This document shows positions 1-9,013 of a DNA stretch of 64,000 nt, piece after piece. Source of the stretch: Polaribacter haliotis (lineage in GTDB: Bacteria; Bacteroidota; Bacteroidia; Flavobacteriales; Flavobacteriaceae); NCBI RefSeq assembly GCF_014784055.1, contig NZ_CP061813.1:1265501-1329500 (forward strand). Reading direction: 5' to 3'. Numbering within the stretch: the stretch's first letter is position 1; each line of letters begins with the position of its first letter. A program made the translations under genes and the position numbers. The notes under the pieces were generated by a model, which was given only the letters and a program-made list of their open reading frames with translations, ran no database searches and had not been told where the DNA came from.

Positions 1-1132
1 TCACCAAAATTGTTATTAGAATTTCTAATGTTAAAGCTTCGTTTAACGTTCCTAAGGTTTCTTGGATAAGTTCTGTTCTATCATAAAATGGAACAATAGT
101 TACTTGTGAGGTTCTACCATCTGCTAAAACTTTGGAGGGTAAACCTGCACTTAATTCGTTAATTTTTTCTTTAACGTTATTAATAACTTCCATAGGATTT
201 GCCCCATACCTTGCTACTACAACAGCACCAACAACCTCAGCACCTTCCTTGTCTAATAATCCTCTCCGAGTTGCTGGACCTAAAGAAACTTTTCCTATAT
301 CTTTAATTTTTATAGCTGTAAAGTTTTCGGAAGTTACTACTGCATTTTCAATATCTGAGATTGATTTGACATAGCCTAAACCACGAACTAAATATTCAGC
401 TTGATTGATTTCTAAAGTTTGAGCACCTATATCCTTATTACTTTGTTTTACAGCTTTTACCACTTGACTTAAAGTAATATTATACTGTCTCATTAATTCT
501 GGATTGACATCCACTTGATACTCCTTTACATACCCACCAATAGAAGCTACTTCAGAAACTCCACTTGCAGATGATAAAGCATATTTTACATAGTAGTCTT
601 GAATACTACGTAACTCTTGTAAATCCCAACCACCAGTAACATTTCCTTTTTCATCACGACCCTCCAAGGTGTACCAAAATATTTGACCTAAACCTGTTGC
701 ATCTGGACCCAAAGCAGGGTTTACACCTTCGGGTAATAATCCGCTAGGTAATGAATTTAGTTTTTCTAGAATTCGGCTTCTACTCCAGTAAAACTCAATA
801 TCTTCTTCAAAAATGATGTAGATACTAGAGAAGCCAAACATAGAAGAGCTACGTATTGTTTTTACTCCTGGAATACCCAATAAAGAAGTTGTTAAGGGAT
901 AGGTAATTTGGTCTTCAATATCTTGAGGTGAACGACCATCCCATTTGGTAAATACTATTTGTTGATTTTCGCCAATATCGGGAATTGCATCAACAGCAAC
1001 AGGATCACTTGGTAAAATTCCGGTCTCCCAATTAAAAGGCGCATTTACAGTTCCCCATCCTATAAATAGGAAAAGTAATAGAACTGCTACTAGTTTATTT
1101 TCTATTAAAAATTTTATACTTTTATTTATCAT
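1..1132 (-). CDS. CusA/CzcA-type heavy-metal efflux RND permease (3' end outside window)
   Basis: Inner-membrane RND pump subunit, expected to work with a membrane-fusion protein and an outer-membrane channel to expel metal ions (Cu/Ag or Zn/Co/Cd). About 377 N-terminal residues are visible of a family normally over 1000 aa long. They contain the first membrane helix (about residues 12-30) and the start of the porter domain, including a PDIGENQ segment and a WDGRSPQDIEDQ segment typical of HME-RND pumps. The ATG at 1132 opens with MINKSIKF. The frame is open to the window edge. The HYC_CC_PP gene lies upstream on the same strand, a common arrangement. Metal specificity cannot be read from this part. 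Confidence 0.9.
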   Translation of the reverse strand, partial: MINKSIKFLIENKLVAVLLLFLFIGWGTVNAPFNWETGILPSDPVAVDAIPDIGENQQIVFTKWDGRSPQDIEDQITYPLTTSLLGIPGVKTIRSSSMFGFSSIYIIFEEDIEFYWSRSRILEKLNSLPSGLLPEGVNPALGPDATGLGQIFWYTLEGRDEKGNVTGGWDLQELRSIQDYYVKYALSSASGVSEVASIGGYVKEYQVDVNPELMRQYNITLSQVVKAVKQSNKDIGAQTLEINQAEYLVRGLGYVKSISDIENAVVTSENFTAIKIKDIGKVSLGPATRRGLLDKEGAEVVGAVVVARYGANPMEVINNVKEKINELSAGLPSKVLADGRTSQVTIVPFYDRTELIQETLGTLNEALTLEILITILV

Positions 1133-1159
1133 TTTTTGATAATTAAACAATTAGACTAT

Positions 1160-1221
1160 GGTGTTTAAAAAAAACACCGAATACAGCAAATTATCCTTAT
1201 AACTATGCAGTTATAGGATAA
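1160..1221 (-). terminator. Two hairpins between the HYC_CC_PP gene and the efflux pump gene
   Basis: One imperfect hairpin spans 1191-1221: a 7-bp stem TATAACT/AGTTATA with loop ATGC, extended by TTATCC/GGATAA. A second has arms GGTGTTT/AAACACC at 1160-1178. Neither has a clear U-tract on the minus strand, so partial termination, attenuation or mRNA processing between the two genes are all possible. Confidence 0.4.
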
Positions 1222-1241
1222 AACGGTCTATTGTTTAAAAA

Positions 1242-1658
1242 TCAAATTAAATAACTCTCGTCAATCTTGTAGATATGATTCGTGACGATGGGTGGGACGT
1301 ATTCTTGAAAAGAAGATACATTTTTATCTAAACCTTCAAATAGATTTACATAAGAATAAATGAATGAAGCAATAAATACTTTTTGCTCAAAAGAAATTTT
1401 ATCAAATTGAATTTGAACTTCATCTTGTCCATCAATTAAAATTTGTTCATCATTGCAACAGTTTTCTTTTATTACAGAACAACCCTCAACAGTAGAAGCG
1501 AGGTCCATTTCCATACCACAGGTTTCAGCTTTGTTAAAAACTGCTGTATCAATAAGAGTATCACCACAATAATGTTTTGTGATTGCAAATGAAGTTGTAG
1601 AAAATAAAACTACAAACGACATTAAAATAGCTAATATTTTATGAGAAAACTCTTTCAT
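1242..1658 (-). CDS. HYC_CC_PP family small exported protein
   Basis: A 138-aa protein with an N-terminal signal or anchor segment (about residues 8-26). It carries the three signatures that name the family: HYC at residues 29-31, CC at 67-68, and a PP pair near residue 122. The spaced cysteines and histidine suggest metal binding, but the molecular role of the family is not established. It lies directly upstream of the RND pump on the same strand, which supports a role in metal response. A TACCTTTG -7-like element ends 8 bases before the ATG. Confidence 0.8.
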   Translation of the reverse strand: MKEFSHKILAILMSFVVLFSTTSFAITKHYCGDTLIDTAVFNKAETCGMEMDLASTVEGCSVIKENCCNDEQILIDGQDEVQIQFDKISFEQKVFIASFIYSYVNLFEGLDKNVSSFQEYVPPIVTNHIYKIDESYLI

Positions 1659-1666
1659 TCGTACTG

Positions 1667-1674
1667 CAAAGGTA
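1667..1674 (-). promoter_or_regulatory. Bacteroidota -7 element (TACCTTTG) of the HYC_CC_PP gene
   Basis: Matches TAnnTTTG on the minus strand, 8 bases upstream of the ATG at 1658. No TTG -33 element is obvious at 19-21 bases. A very short leader would be expected. Confidence 0.4.
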
Positions 1675-1740
1675 CAATAATGAAATAAAAAAGATTAAAT
1701 TTTATGTTAAAAAAAAGAACAACTCACTTTGTTTGACTAT

Positions 1741-2997
1741 TTATTGATTTTGAGACTTGTAATCTTTATACACTGATTTTTCTAATTTATTTCTTAATGA
1801 AGCCATATCATCACTAACTTTTCTTTCGATAACTTTAGCATAAATTTGAGTAGTAGCAATTTTAGTATGTCCTAATAATTTTGAAACAGTTTCTATTGGA
1901 ACACCATTGCTTAAGGTAATAGTAGTGGCAAAAGTATGTCTAGCAATATGGAATGTAAGGTTTTTCTTTATTCTACATAAATCTGCAATTTCTTTCAAAT
2001 AAGAATTTAATTTTTGATTTGAAATGTTAGGAAATAGCGTTCTAGTTTTCTTAGTTTTAATGTGACCATTATATTTGTTAATTAACATTTCTGCTATTGG
2101 TAGTAGAGGTATTTTTACTTTATTATGTGTTTTTTGTCTGTAAGTAATAATCCACCTACCACCATCTATTCCTAAAGCAATATTATCCTCATTTAATTGC
2201 ATAACATCAATATATGATAAGCCAGTATAACAACTAAAAATAAACAAATCTTTGACTAGGGTTAATCTTTCTATGCTAAATTCTTTTTCTATAATATCTT
2301 GCAGCTCATCTTCTCTTAAAAATTCACGTTCATTTTTAATATAAGTAGGCTTGAACTTTATGAAAGGGTCTTTTTCAATCCATTCCATTTTATAAGCTAA
2401 TGTTACCATTTTACGAAGTCTTTGAATATGTTTCATAACTGTATTGTTTTCCATTTGTTTTTGATGGTCTTCAGGAGCATAAGAGCGAAGGAACTTTTCA
2501 AAGTCAACTATAAAACGATACGTTAATTGTGATAAATAGACATCTTGAATTTTCCTTTTCTTTGTTAAAAATAACTTGATGTATTTTTGAGTTGTAAAGT
2601 AATTTTTTAAAGTACCGTAGGTTAAAGATTCACTCATTTGGGTGTTATGATAATCAACTAATGTTAGTAATGAGTATTCTTCATTATCTTCTCCTAAAAA
2701 ACGAGCTTTGATACTTTGAGAACAAATGAAAGCTTTTTCTTTTACTAATTCTTGATGGGCTTCATAGATTCTATTTTTTACATTATCTAAATAACGATTT
2801 AATAATCGAGAATCTTGTTTAGTTCCCCTAGCTCTTCCTTTGTTAGAATTCCATTCAGAAACTGTTACTTTTCTTTTTAGGCTAATATTAGCTCTTTTAC
2901 CATTTACTGTTATTCTTGCGTAAACTGAAACAAGATTATTTTTAGCACGTGAAGCATTAACCCAGAATAATAGGTTGAAATTGGTTTGTGGTTGCAT
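1741..2997 (-). CDS. Tyrosine-type site-specific recombinase (integrase)
   Basis: A 418-aa integrase of the kind carried by Bacteroidota conjugative or mobilizable elements: an N-terminal arm-binding domain, a SAM-like core-binding domain (about 100-200) and a C-terminal catalytic domain. Catalytic residues visible are H350 and R353 (HIARHTFATT), H377 (LLGHTK) and the tyrosine nucleophile Y386 (IYAKV). The box that normally holds the first catalytic arginine reads TGLSYIDV, without an Arg, as in the IntDOT type where a serine replaces it. It ends a probable element adjoining tRNA-Pro, which is the usual location of such an integrase. Confidence 0.9.
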   Translation of the reverse strand: MQPQTNFNLLFWVNASRAKNNLVSVYARITVNGKRANISLKRKVTVSEWNSNKGRARGTKQDSRLLNRYLDNVKNRIYEAHQELVKEKAFICSQSIKARFLGEDNEEYSLLTLVDYHNTQMSESLTYGTLKNYFTTQKYIKLFLTKKRKIQDVYLSQLTYRFIVDFEKFLRSYAPEDHQKQMENNTVMKHIQRLRKMVTLAYKMEWIEKDPFIKFKPTYIKNEREFLREDELQDIIEKEFSIERLTLVKDLFIFSCYTGLSYIDVMQLNEDNIALGIDGGRWIITYRQKTHNKVKIPLLPIAEMLINKYNGHIKTKKTRTLFPNISNQKLNSYLKEIADLCRIKKNLTFHIARHTFATTITLSNGVPIETVSKLLGHTKIATTQIYAKVIERKVSDDMASLRNKLEKSVYKDYKSQNQ

Positions 2998-3075
2998 AGT
3001 TGTCGTCTTTTAATTAAACATTCATTTAAGACGAAAGTCAAATCAACTATTTCAATTACAGATTTTTAAGTTTTC

Positions 3076-3116
3076 ATTCGGTTCACACTTTTGGTTTTTA
3101 AAAGTGTGAACCGAAT
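3076..3116. repeat. Perfect 17-bp inverted repeat upstream of the integrase
   Basis: Arms 3076-3092 and 3100-3116 (ATTCGGTTCACACTTTT and its complement) flank a 7-base loop. A third partial copy (AACCGAATT) follows at 3121-3129. It lies in the 230-bp spacer between the integrase start and the tRNA terminator. It could be an integrase or excisionase arm site, an operator or a hairpin. Confidence 0.6.
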
Positions 3117-3170
3117 TGTTAACCGAATTAAATCATTTTGATTCAATTCTTATGATAGCCTAAAAACTAC

Positions 3171-3204
3171 AAAACCTTGTAAATCATACGATTTACAAGG
3201 TTTT
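3171..3204 (-). terminator. Rho-independent terminator of the tRNA-Ser/tRNA-Pro unit
   Basis: Perfect 15-bp stem (3171-3185 with 3190-3204) with a 4-base loop. On the minus strand it lies 25 bases after tRNA-Pro and ends in a run of U. Confidence 0.75.
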
Positions 3205-3228
3205 AGTTTCTATTGGTATTACTTTTAG

Positions 3229-3303
3229 TCGGGGTGGCAGGATTCGAACCTGCGACCTCCTCGTCCCAAACGAGGCGCGATGACCGGGCTACGCTACACC
3301 CCG
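3229..3303 (-). tRNA. tRNA-Pro (anticodon TGG)
   Basis: The complement folds as a cloverleaf. The acceptor CGGGGTG pairs with CACCCCG, the anticodon stem is CCTCG/CGAGG around loop TTTGGGA, and the T-arm contains GGTTCGAATCC. The discriminator is A and CCA is not encoded. The 3' end faces the integrase. Confidence 0.95.
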
Positions 3304-3321
3304 AAAGTGTAAAAAAAATTG

Positions 3322-3405
3322 CGGAGAGACAGGGACTCGAACCCTGGCGACAGTTACCCGTCGACAGATTAGCAATCTGCTCCATTACCACTCTGGCACC
3401 TCTCC
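3322..3405 (-). tRNA. tRNA-Ser (anticodon GCT)
   Basis: Class II tRNA of 84 nt with a long variable arm (GTCGACGGGTAACTGTCGC region). The anticodon stem CAGA/TCTG encloses TTGCTAA. The discriminator is G, as expected for serine. It lies 18 bases upstream of tRNA-Pro and is probably co-transcribed. Confidence 0.95.
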
Positions 3406-3505
3406 TATTTTATTTAGAACTTAACATTTCCTTAAAAATGCGAGTGCAAATGTAATATTAGATTTACAATTTAGCAAGATGTTTTTAAGTTTTTTTATTT
3501 TTTAT

Positions 3506-5569
3506 TTATTCAGGATATTCTACTCTTAAATGATAGATATTCATTAGCTTTTTCTTTATCACTTTTTTTATAGTTTCTATCTCTTTTAAAGTAATATTTG
3601 AGTTTATAAATTGGTTATCTGCCATTTGTTTATCCGTAATTTTATCAATTAAATCGCTAATAGATTGAGCAGTAGGTTTTCCTAAACTTTTAGATGCCGC
3701 TTCTGCAGCATCACACATCATTAAAATAGCTGTTTCTTTTGAAAAAGGTAAAGGCCCTTGATATTGGAATTTTTTAACATCAACCATAATATCTGGGTTT
3801 TGTTCTTGCTCTTTCATATAAAAATAATACGTTGTGCTTGTTCCATGATGAGTTCTAATAAAATCTATAATTCTATCTGGAATATTATATTTTTTTGCAA
3901 CCTCTACTCCTTTAATAACATGATCTGTTATTATTTTTGCACTATCTCTTGGCGATAAATCGTTATGAGGGTTTACTCCAGTTGTTTGATTTTCGATAAA
4001 ATACATTGGATTTACAATCTTTCCAACATCGTGATATAATGCACCCGTTCTTACCAACATCGAATTTGCGCCAATTTCGTTAGCTGCTGCTTCTGCTAAA
4101 TTAGCTACTTGCATAGAGTGTTGAAAAGTCCCAGGAGCTTTTTCATTTAATTCTCTTAGTAATTTAGAATTTGTATTTGAAAGCTCTAATAAAGTAACAT
4201 CTGAAACTAAACCAAATACTTTTTCGTACATATAAATTAAAATTATTGCTAAGAATGATAAAAGTCCATTAGCTGCGAATAACATAAAATAATCTAAATT
4301 TATTTGAGAAGCATTTCCTTCTTTAATAATAGAAAATGCAAAATAAGTAATCATATAAATTAAAGTAATCTGTGCCACTGAAATAAACAAGTTAGCTCTC
4401 TTATAAAGTTCGGAAACTGTTAAAATGGTAACAATACCCGCAATTATATGTAAATAAATAAACTCAAAACTATTTGGTACAATATATCCTAACAATAGAA
4501 CGGTTAATACATGTGTAAAGAGTCCTAAACGTGCATCAAAAAATGCTTTCAAAACTATTGGCAATACACTTAATGGAACTACATATAAATAATCTGGATT
4601 GTATTTTATAACCAATGTTTGTATAAAAATCATCGAGAATACATTAAAGAATATAAATGTTACTATGTTATTATTATTGTAAATTTCAACTCTGTATTTC
4701 TTCAAAAACAATAACAACATTAACATCGCTAATGCCACCAGAATTGTATAACCTAGAATAATCCAATTGTAGTTGGAATCTGTCCAAACTTTAGATTCAG
4801 ATTCACTTTTTAGAGAATTTAACATCTCTAATTTTTTTCCTTCGACAATGCCTCCTTTTAGAATTATTAATTCTCCAGCAGATACTTTTCCCTTTGTGTA
4901 GGTAATATTTTTAGTTTCTGTATCTATAATTTTATTGGTAAAATCGGCATCATAAAAAACATTGGGCTTTATAATTTCTGATAAAATATCTAAAACCTGA
5001 ATTTGCTCATTGGAATAAGTATTAACACCTAAATTCTTTTTAATAATATTTAAAATTTCTGAGGAATTGTATAAGTTTTTAAACAATACATCTTCAACAA
5101 CATTATTCTTTCGAATGGTAACCAATTCATTTTTATTTGAAACCCTATCTTGACTAATAACTTCTAAAAAGCCCGTTTTATAAACTTCCTCAATAGTATT
5201 TAATCCGCTTGTTTTTAGCTTATTAATTTCTCCAAGAGATAAAGAATCACTTTTATTTAGCAAAGTCATTCTTTTACTAAAGGCTATTTTTACTTCATCA
5301 ATTACATTAGAATCAAAATTAAAATACAACTTTGCATTTACTTCAATTTCTTTTTTTTCAATTGCTATTTCCTCTTCCGATTTCTGAATAGCAAAATCGA
5401 ATGGCGCATATAAATTATCATATTTCCATAATTGCCCATTGTTAAAATCGTATTTAAACTGCCCTCCTTTTGGAAATAAGTAAACAATCGCAATTGTTGT
5501 AAGTAAGAATAGGATTACTTTATAAATAATCGTGTTATTCTGATATAATTTATTGACTAAGTCCTTCAT
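3506..5569 (-). CDS. 7TM-HD (PgpH-like) cyclic-dinucleotide phosphohydrolase
   Basis: 687-aa membrane protein. An N-terminal helix is followed by a long extracytoplasmic region (about 40-270), about seven membrane helices (about 270-460) and a C-terminal HD domain. The metal-binding pair is in LYHDVGKI (H513, D514), with later THHGT and MCDAAEAAS ligands. In other bacteria this 7TMR-HD architecture hydrolyses c-di-AMP, and I infer the same activity here. The ATG at 5569 (MKDLVNK) is chosen over an upstream in-frame TTG at 5584. Confidence 0.85.
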   Translation of the reverse strand: MKDLVNKLYQNNTIIYKVILFLLTTIAIVYLFPKGGQFKYDFNNGQLWKYDNLYAPFDFAIQKSEEEIAIEKKEIEVNAKLYFNFDSNVIDEVKIAFSKRMTLLNKSDSLSLGEINKLKTSGLNTIEEVYKTGFLEVISQDRVSNKNELVTIRKNNVVEDVLFKNLYNSSEILNIIKKNLGVNTYSNEQIQVLDILSEIIKPNVFYDADFTNKIIDTETKNITYTKGKVSAGELIILKGGIVEGKKLEMLNSLKSESESKVWTDSNYNWIILGYTILVALAMLMLLLFLKKYRVEIYNNNNIVTFIFFNVFSMIFIQTLVIKYNPDYLYVVPLSVLPIVLKAFFDARLGLFTHVLTVLLLGYIVPNSFEFIYLHIIAGIVTILTVSELYKRANLFISVAQITLIYMITYFAFSIIKEGNASQINLDYFMLFAANGLLSFLAIILIYMYEKVFGLVSDVTLLELSNTNSKLLRELNEKAPGTFQHSMQVANLAEAAANEIGANSMLVRTGALYHDVGKIVNPMYFIENQTTGVNPHNDLSPRDSAKIITDHVIKGVEVAKKYNIPDRIIDFIRTHHGTSTTYYFYMKEQEQNPDIMVDVKKFQYQGPLPFSKETAILMMCDAAEAASKSLGKPTAQSISDLIDKITDKQMADNQFINSNITLKEIETIKKVIKKKLMNIYHLRVEYPE

Positions 5570-5705
5570 ATGAATTCTCTTCAAACAACAAACTTACTGT
5601 AAAATATTTTAGATGAAAAATTCAACCTATAGAATCGCAGAAAAATTGATTAAAAATGGTTAATTTAGCCTCATAAATCTTACACGAAAAAAACTCAAAT
5701 AATAT

Positions 5706-6881
5706 ATGAAAGAAGTAGTTATTGTATCGGTTGCAAGAACACCAATTGGAAGTTTTATGGGAAGTTTATCAACAATTTCTGCCACAAAATTGGGAGCTGT
5801 TGCTATTAAAGGAGCTTTAGAAAAAATTAATTTATCTCCGAGTTTAGTACAGGAAGTTTTTATGGGAAATGTAGTTTCTGCTGGTTTAGGACAAGCCCCA
5901 GCAAGACAAGCAGCGATTTACGCAGGAATTCCAGACACAGTACCTTGTACAACCGTTAATAAAGTGTGTGCCTCTGGGATGAAATCTATAATGTTAGCTG
6001 CACAAACTATTGCTTTGGGAGACGCAGATATCGTAGTTGCTGGTGGTATGGAAAATATGAGCTCAATTCCTCATTACCAACATGTAAGGAATGGTGTTAA
6101 ATTTGGACCAATTACAATGGAAGATGGAATGCAGAAAGATGGTTTGGTAGATGCTTACGAGAATGTTGCAATGGGTGTTTGTGCAGATGCTTGTGCTACA
6201 GAGTATAGCTTTTCGAGAGAAGACCAAGATGCATTTGCTATTCAATCTTATAAAAGATCTGCGAATGCTTGGAGTGAAGGAAAATATGCAGATGAAATTG
6301 TACCAGTAGAAATTCCTCAAAGACGTGGAGAACCAATTATTTTTTCTGAAGATGAAGAATATAAAAATGTTAAAATGGAGAAAATTCCAGCATTAAGAGC
6401 TGCTTTTACAAAAGACGGTACTGTAACAGCTGCAAATGCTTCTACAATTAACGATGGTGGAGCTGCATTGGTATTAATGTCTGCCGAAAAAGCAAAAGAA
6501 TTAAATATTACTCCATTGGTAAAAATAAAAAGCTATGCAGATGCTGCTCACGAACCAAAGTGGTTTACAACTGCTCCTGCAAAAGCATTACCAAAAGCTT
6601 TAGCAAAAGCAAACCTTTCGATTAACGATGTAGATTATTTCGAATTAAATGAAGCTTTTTCTATTGTTGGTTTGGCAAATATGAAAATCTTAGGAATAAC
6701 AGACGATAAAGTAAATGTAAATGGTGGTGCAGTTTCTTTAGGACATCCTTTAGGTGTTTCTGGAGCAAGAATTGTAATTGCTTTAACGTCTATATTAAAA
6801 CAAAATAATGCTAAAATTGGTGCTGCAGCGATTTGTAATGGTGGTGGTGGTGCAAGTGCATTAATTGTTGAAAGAATTTAA
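5706..6881 (+). CDS. atoB: Acetyl-CoA C-acetyltransferase (thiolase)
   Basis: 391-aa cytoplasmic thiolase that condenses two acetyl-CoA, or cleaves 3-ketoacyl-CoA in reverse. Nucleophile C88 is in VCASGMKS, and the second catalytic pair is H347 (LGHPLG) and C377 (CNGGGGAS). NEAF is also present. Length is normal for biosynthetic/degradative class II thiolases. It stands alone with the NlpC/P60 gene just downstream, so whether it serves acetoacetate, butanoate or fatty-acid metabolism cannot be decided. Confidence 0.9.
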   Translation: MKEVVIVSVARTPIGSFMGSLSTISATKLGAVAIKGALEKINLSPSLVQEVFMGNVVSAGLGQAPARQAAIYAGIPDTVPCTTVNKVCASGMKSIMLAAQTIALGDADIVVAGGMENMSSIPHYQHVRNGVKFGPITMEDGMQKDGLVDAYENVAMGVCADACATEYSFSREDQDAFAIQSYKRSANAWSEGKYADEIVPVEIPQRRGEPIIFSEDEEYKNVKMEKIPALRAAFTKDGTVTAANASTINDGGAALVLMSAEKAKELNITPLVKIKSYADAAHEPKWFTTAPAKALPKALAKANLSINDVDYFELNEAFSIVGLANMKILGITDDKVNVNGGAVSLGHPLGVSGARIVIALTSILKQNNAKIGAAAICNGGGGASALIVERI

Positions 6882-6903
6882 TCTTGAATTTAGCATTTAA
6901 ACT

Positions 6904-7680
6904 TTGAGTAATTTATTTGGTATTTGTAATTTGAGCATTGTTCCTTTGAGAGCAGAAGCATCCGACATTTCTGAAATGACGAATCAGCTTTTATTTGGTG
7001 AATATTTCGAAATTATTGAGAAACAAAAAAATTGGAGTAAAATCCGTTTAAGTTTCGATAATTTTGAAGGTTTTATAGATAATAAACAGTACCTAGAAAT
7101 TACCGAAGATTTTTATAAAGAAGTTTGCAATGAAACGCCTAAATATTCTGCAGAAATTTTAGATTTTGTAACAAACAAAAATAACGAATTAACAACAATA
7201 CCAATTGGTTCTAATTTACCATTATTTAACGATGGAAAACTAAAATTAGGAACCTCCGTTTTTTCTTATGAGAATGCTATATTTTCTGATAAAAAAACGA
7301 AAAACGAAATTTTAAAAATTGCATTTACTTTTTTAAATTCTCCTTTTCTTTGGGGAGGAAAAACACCATTTGGTATCGATTGTTCTGGTTTTACACAAAC
7401 AGTATACAAACTTTGTGGTTATAAATTATATAGAAATGCTAAAGAACAAGCTACACAGGGTGAAGTTTTAAGTTTTATCGAAGAAAGTGAACCAGGAGAT
7501 TTGGCTTTTTTTGATAATAAAGAAGGTGAAATTATTCATGTTGGTATTATTTTGAATGATTATAACATCATTCACGCACATGGAAAAGTTAGAATAGATA
7601 CATTAGATCACAGTGGTATTTTTAATGCAGATTTACAAAAACATACCCATAAATTAAGAGTCATAAAAAAAATGATATAA
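6904..7680 (+). CDS. C40 (NlpC/P60) cell-wall peptidase with SH3-like domains
   Basis: 258-aa peptidoglycan gamma-D-glutamyl endopeptidase family member. The N-terminal half is SH3-like (residues 1-125). The NlpC/P60 domain starts near 138, with the triad C160 (DCSGF), H212 (EIIHVG) and H224 (HAHGK). The start is a TTG at 6904; no ATG precedes the conserved GICNLS segment, so the alternative start appears real. There is no obvious signal peptide. A strong terminator follows. It lies 22 bases after the thiolase and may be co-transcribed. Confidence 0.85.
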   Translation: MSNLFGICNLSIVPLRAEASDISEMTNQLLFGEYFEIIEKQKNWSKIRLSFDNFEGFIDNKQYLEITEDFYKEVCNETPKYSAEILDFVTNKNNELTTIPIGSNLPLFNDGKLKLGTSVFSYENAIFSDKKTKNEILKIAFTFLNSPFLWGGKTPFGIDCSGFTQTVYKLCGYKLYRNAKEQATQGEVLSFIEESEPGDLAFFDNKEGEIIHVGIILNDYNIIHAHGKVRIDTLDHSGIFNADLQKHTHKLRVIKKMI

Positions 7681-7715
7681 AAAAAACCGAAACTTAAAAG
7701 TTTCGGTTTTTTTTT
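7681..7715 (+). terminator. Rho-independent terminator after the C40 peptidase
   Basis: Stem ACCGAAACT/AGTTTCGGT with loop TAAA, flanked by A- and T-runs, so it can act in both directions. It probably also ends the minus-strand TPR gene at 7736. Confidence 0.85.
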
Positions 7716-7735
7716 ATGTTTTATAGGAAATGAAA

Positions 7736-8989
7736 TTAGTTTCCTGATCTCATTTTTTTATAAATTTCTCTTAATGGACTTGATTTATCTTCCATTTCTA
7801 AAGTATCGTAAATATTTAATAAAGAACGAACTGTATCTTCTGTTCTCTGAATTTCATCAGCTTTCACTAAAAAAGGTAAGGCCTCTTTATATAATTCTTT
7901 TTGTTTTGTTTGTAGTTCATCATACTTTTTAAAGTTCGATAAATTTTTATTCATTTCTTCTACAATCTCTTTTTCTTTACTTAATATAGTTGCTGCAATA
8001 TTCATGTAAGCATCCCCATAATTAGGATCTAATTCGATAGCTTTTTTGTAATAATTAATAGCTTCCTCTACTTTATTTTCGTTTGCATTTACTACACCTA
8101 AGTTAAAGAATAAGACAGGGTTTGTAGGGTCTAATTTTACAGCTTCTTCCATTAAAGCACCAAACTTATCCATTTTATCTAGCTTTATATACATTTGAGC
8201 TTCATTCAATAATAAATTTATGTCTTTTGGATTCGATTTTCTTGCCTCTTGTAAAGCAAGAATAGCTTCTTCTGTTTTTCCTTGGTTCACATAAATATAT
8301 CCAATATTTTTAATAATATCTGCTTTTTTAGATTCAGAAACTTTAGTAGTTGGATTAATAAATTGACCAAACTTAACCATAGAATCTCTATTCGATTTTG
8401 ACCCCAAATTTTGCACCTCTCCAGAAGCTTTATTCGTTGCTAAATATTGTGTTTCAATTCCAGTATACCCAACATCTTTCAACTCTTTATAGTATTCTAA
8501 AGAAGTATCGTAATCTTTAGCTAATGAAGCACTAACTGCAGCATTATAAAGAAAAGAAGTGTCTTTAGGACTTAATTTATAAGTAAGGTAAAACTGTTTT
8601 GCAGCATCTTTATAATTTTTATCTTTATTGTATAAATTAACAGCAAGATTAGAAACTTTTTCCACCAAACTATTTAACATTGGTTTTGCCTCTTTTGTAT
8701 ATTTACTTTTACCTATTTCTTTTTCGTATGAAATTAACTTATTAAATGCTTCTGCAGCTCCTTCGTAATTATTTTTACCTGCTAAAACTTGTCCTTTTAA
8801 AAAGTAATATTGTGCTTTGTATTTAGAATCCATACTAGATAGCATCCCTTCTACTGAGTTCACTTGAGCCATGGCAGTTGCAAAATCATTTTTCTTTATT
8901 GCTTTCTCAGCAGCTCTAAGTTCTTTTTTTTGCCCAAAAGCTATCACAGACATTAATCCTAATGAAAGCGCTATGATTTGTTTTTTCAT
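7736..8989 (-). CDS. Exported tetratricopeptide-repeat protein
   Basis: 417 aa with a signal peptide (about residues 1-19, ending AFGQ). The rest is TPR-like, including clear repeats such as NPKDINLLLNEAQMYIKLDK and DPTNPVLFFNLGVVNANENK in the second half. TPR arrays scaffold protein complexes; the partner is unknown. The C-terminus is charged. It lies immediately downstream of gyrA on the same strand (24 bases), so it may share its transcript. No enzyme motif is seen. Confidence 0.8.
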   Translation of the reverse strand: MKKQIIALSLGLMSVIAFGQKKELRAAEKAIKKNDFATAMAQVNSVEGMLSSMDSKYKAQYYFLKGQVLAGKNNYEGAAEAFNKLISYEKEIGKSKYTKEAKPMLNSLVEKVSNLAVNLYNKDKNYKDAAKQFYLTYKLSPKDTSFLYNAAVSASLAKDYDTSLEYYKELKDVGYTGIETQYLATNKASGEVQNLGSKSNRDSMVKFGQFINPTTKVSESKKADIIKNIGYIYVNQGKTEEAILALQEARKSNPKDINLLLNEAQMYIKLDKMDKFGALMEEAVKLDPTNPVLFFNLGVVNANENKVEEAINYYKKAIELDPNYGDAYMNIAATILSKEKEIVEEMNKNLSNFKKYDELQTKQKELYKEALPFLVKADEIQRTEDTVRSLLNIYDTLEMEDKSSPLREIYKKMRSGN

Positions 8990-9013
8990 TTTATTCGTTT
9001 TTAATTATTATTT

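Larger units (their letters stand above)
1..3228. mobile_element. Probable end of an integrative element (integrase plus metal-efflux cargo)
   Basis: The integrase, HYC_CC_PP gene and efflux pump lie immediately on the 3' side of tRNA-Pro, a classic integration site. The far end and second attachment site lie outside the window, so this is inference. A chromosomal integrase relic beside ordinary efflux genes is the alternative. Confidence 0.35.

Noticed and set aside
3203..3455. Open frames on both strands across 3203-3455
   Set aside because: They are translations of the tRNA-Pro and tRNA-Ser genes, including the VAGFEPATSS-type peptide that tRNA complements often give.
5648..5664. GTTAA-type box before the thiolase gene
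   Set aside because: Only one intact GTTAA, and the spacing is 10 bases; too weak to include.
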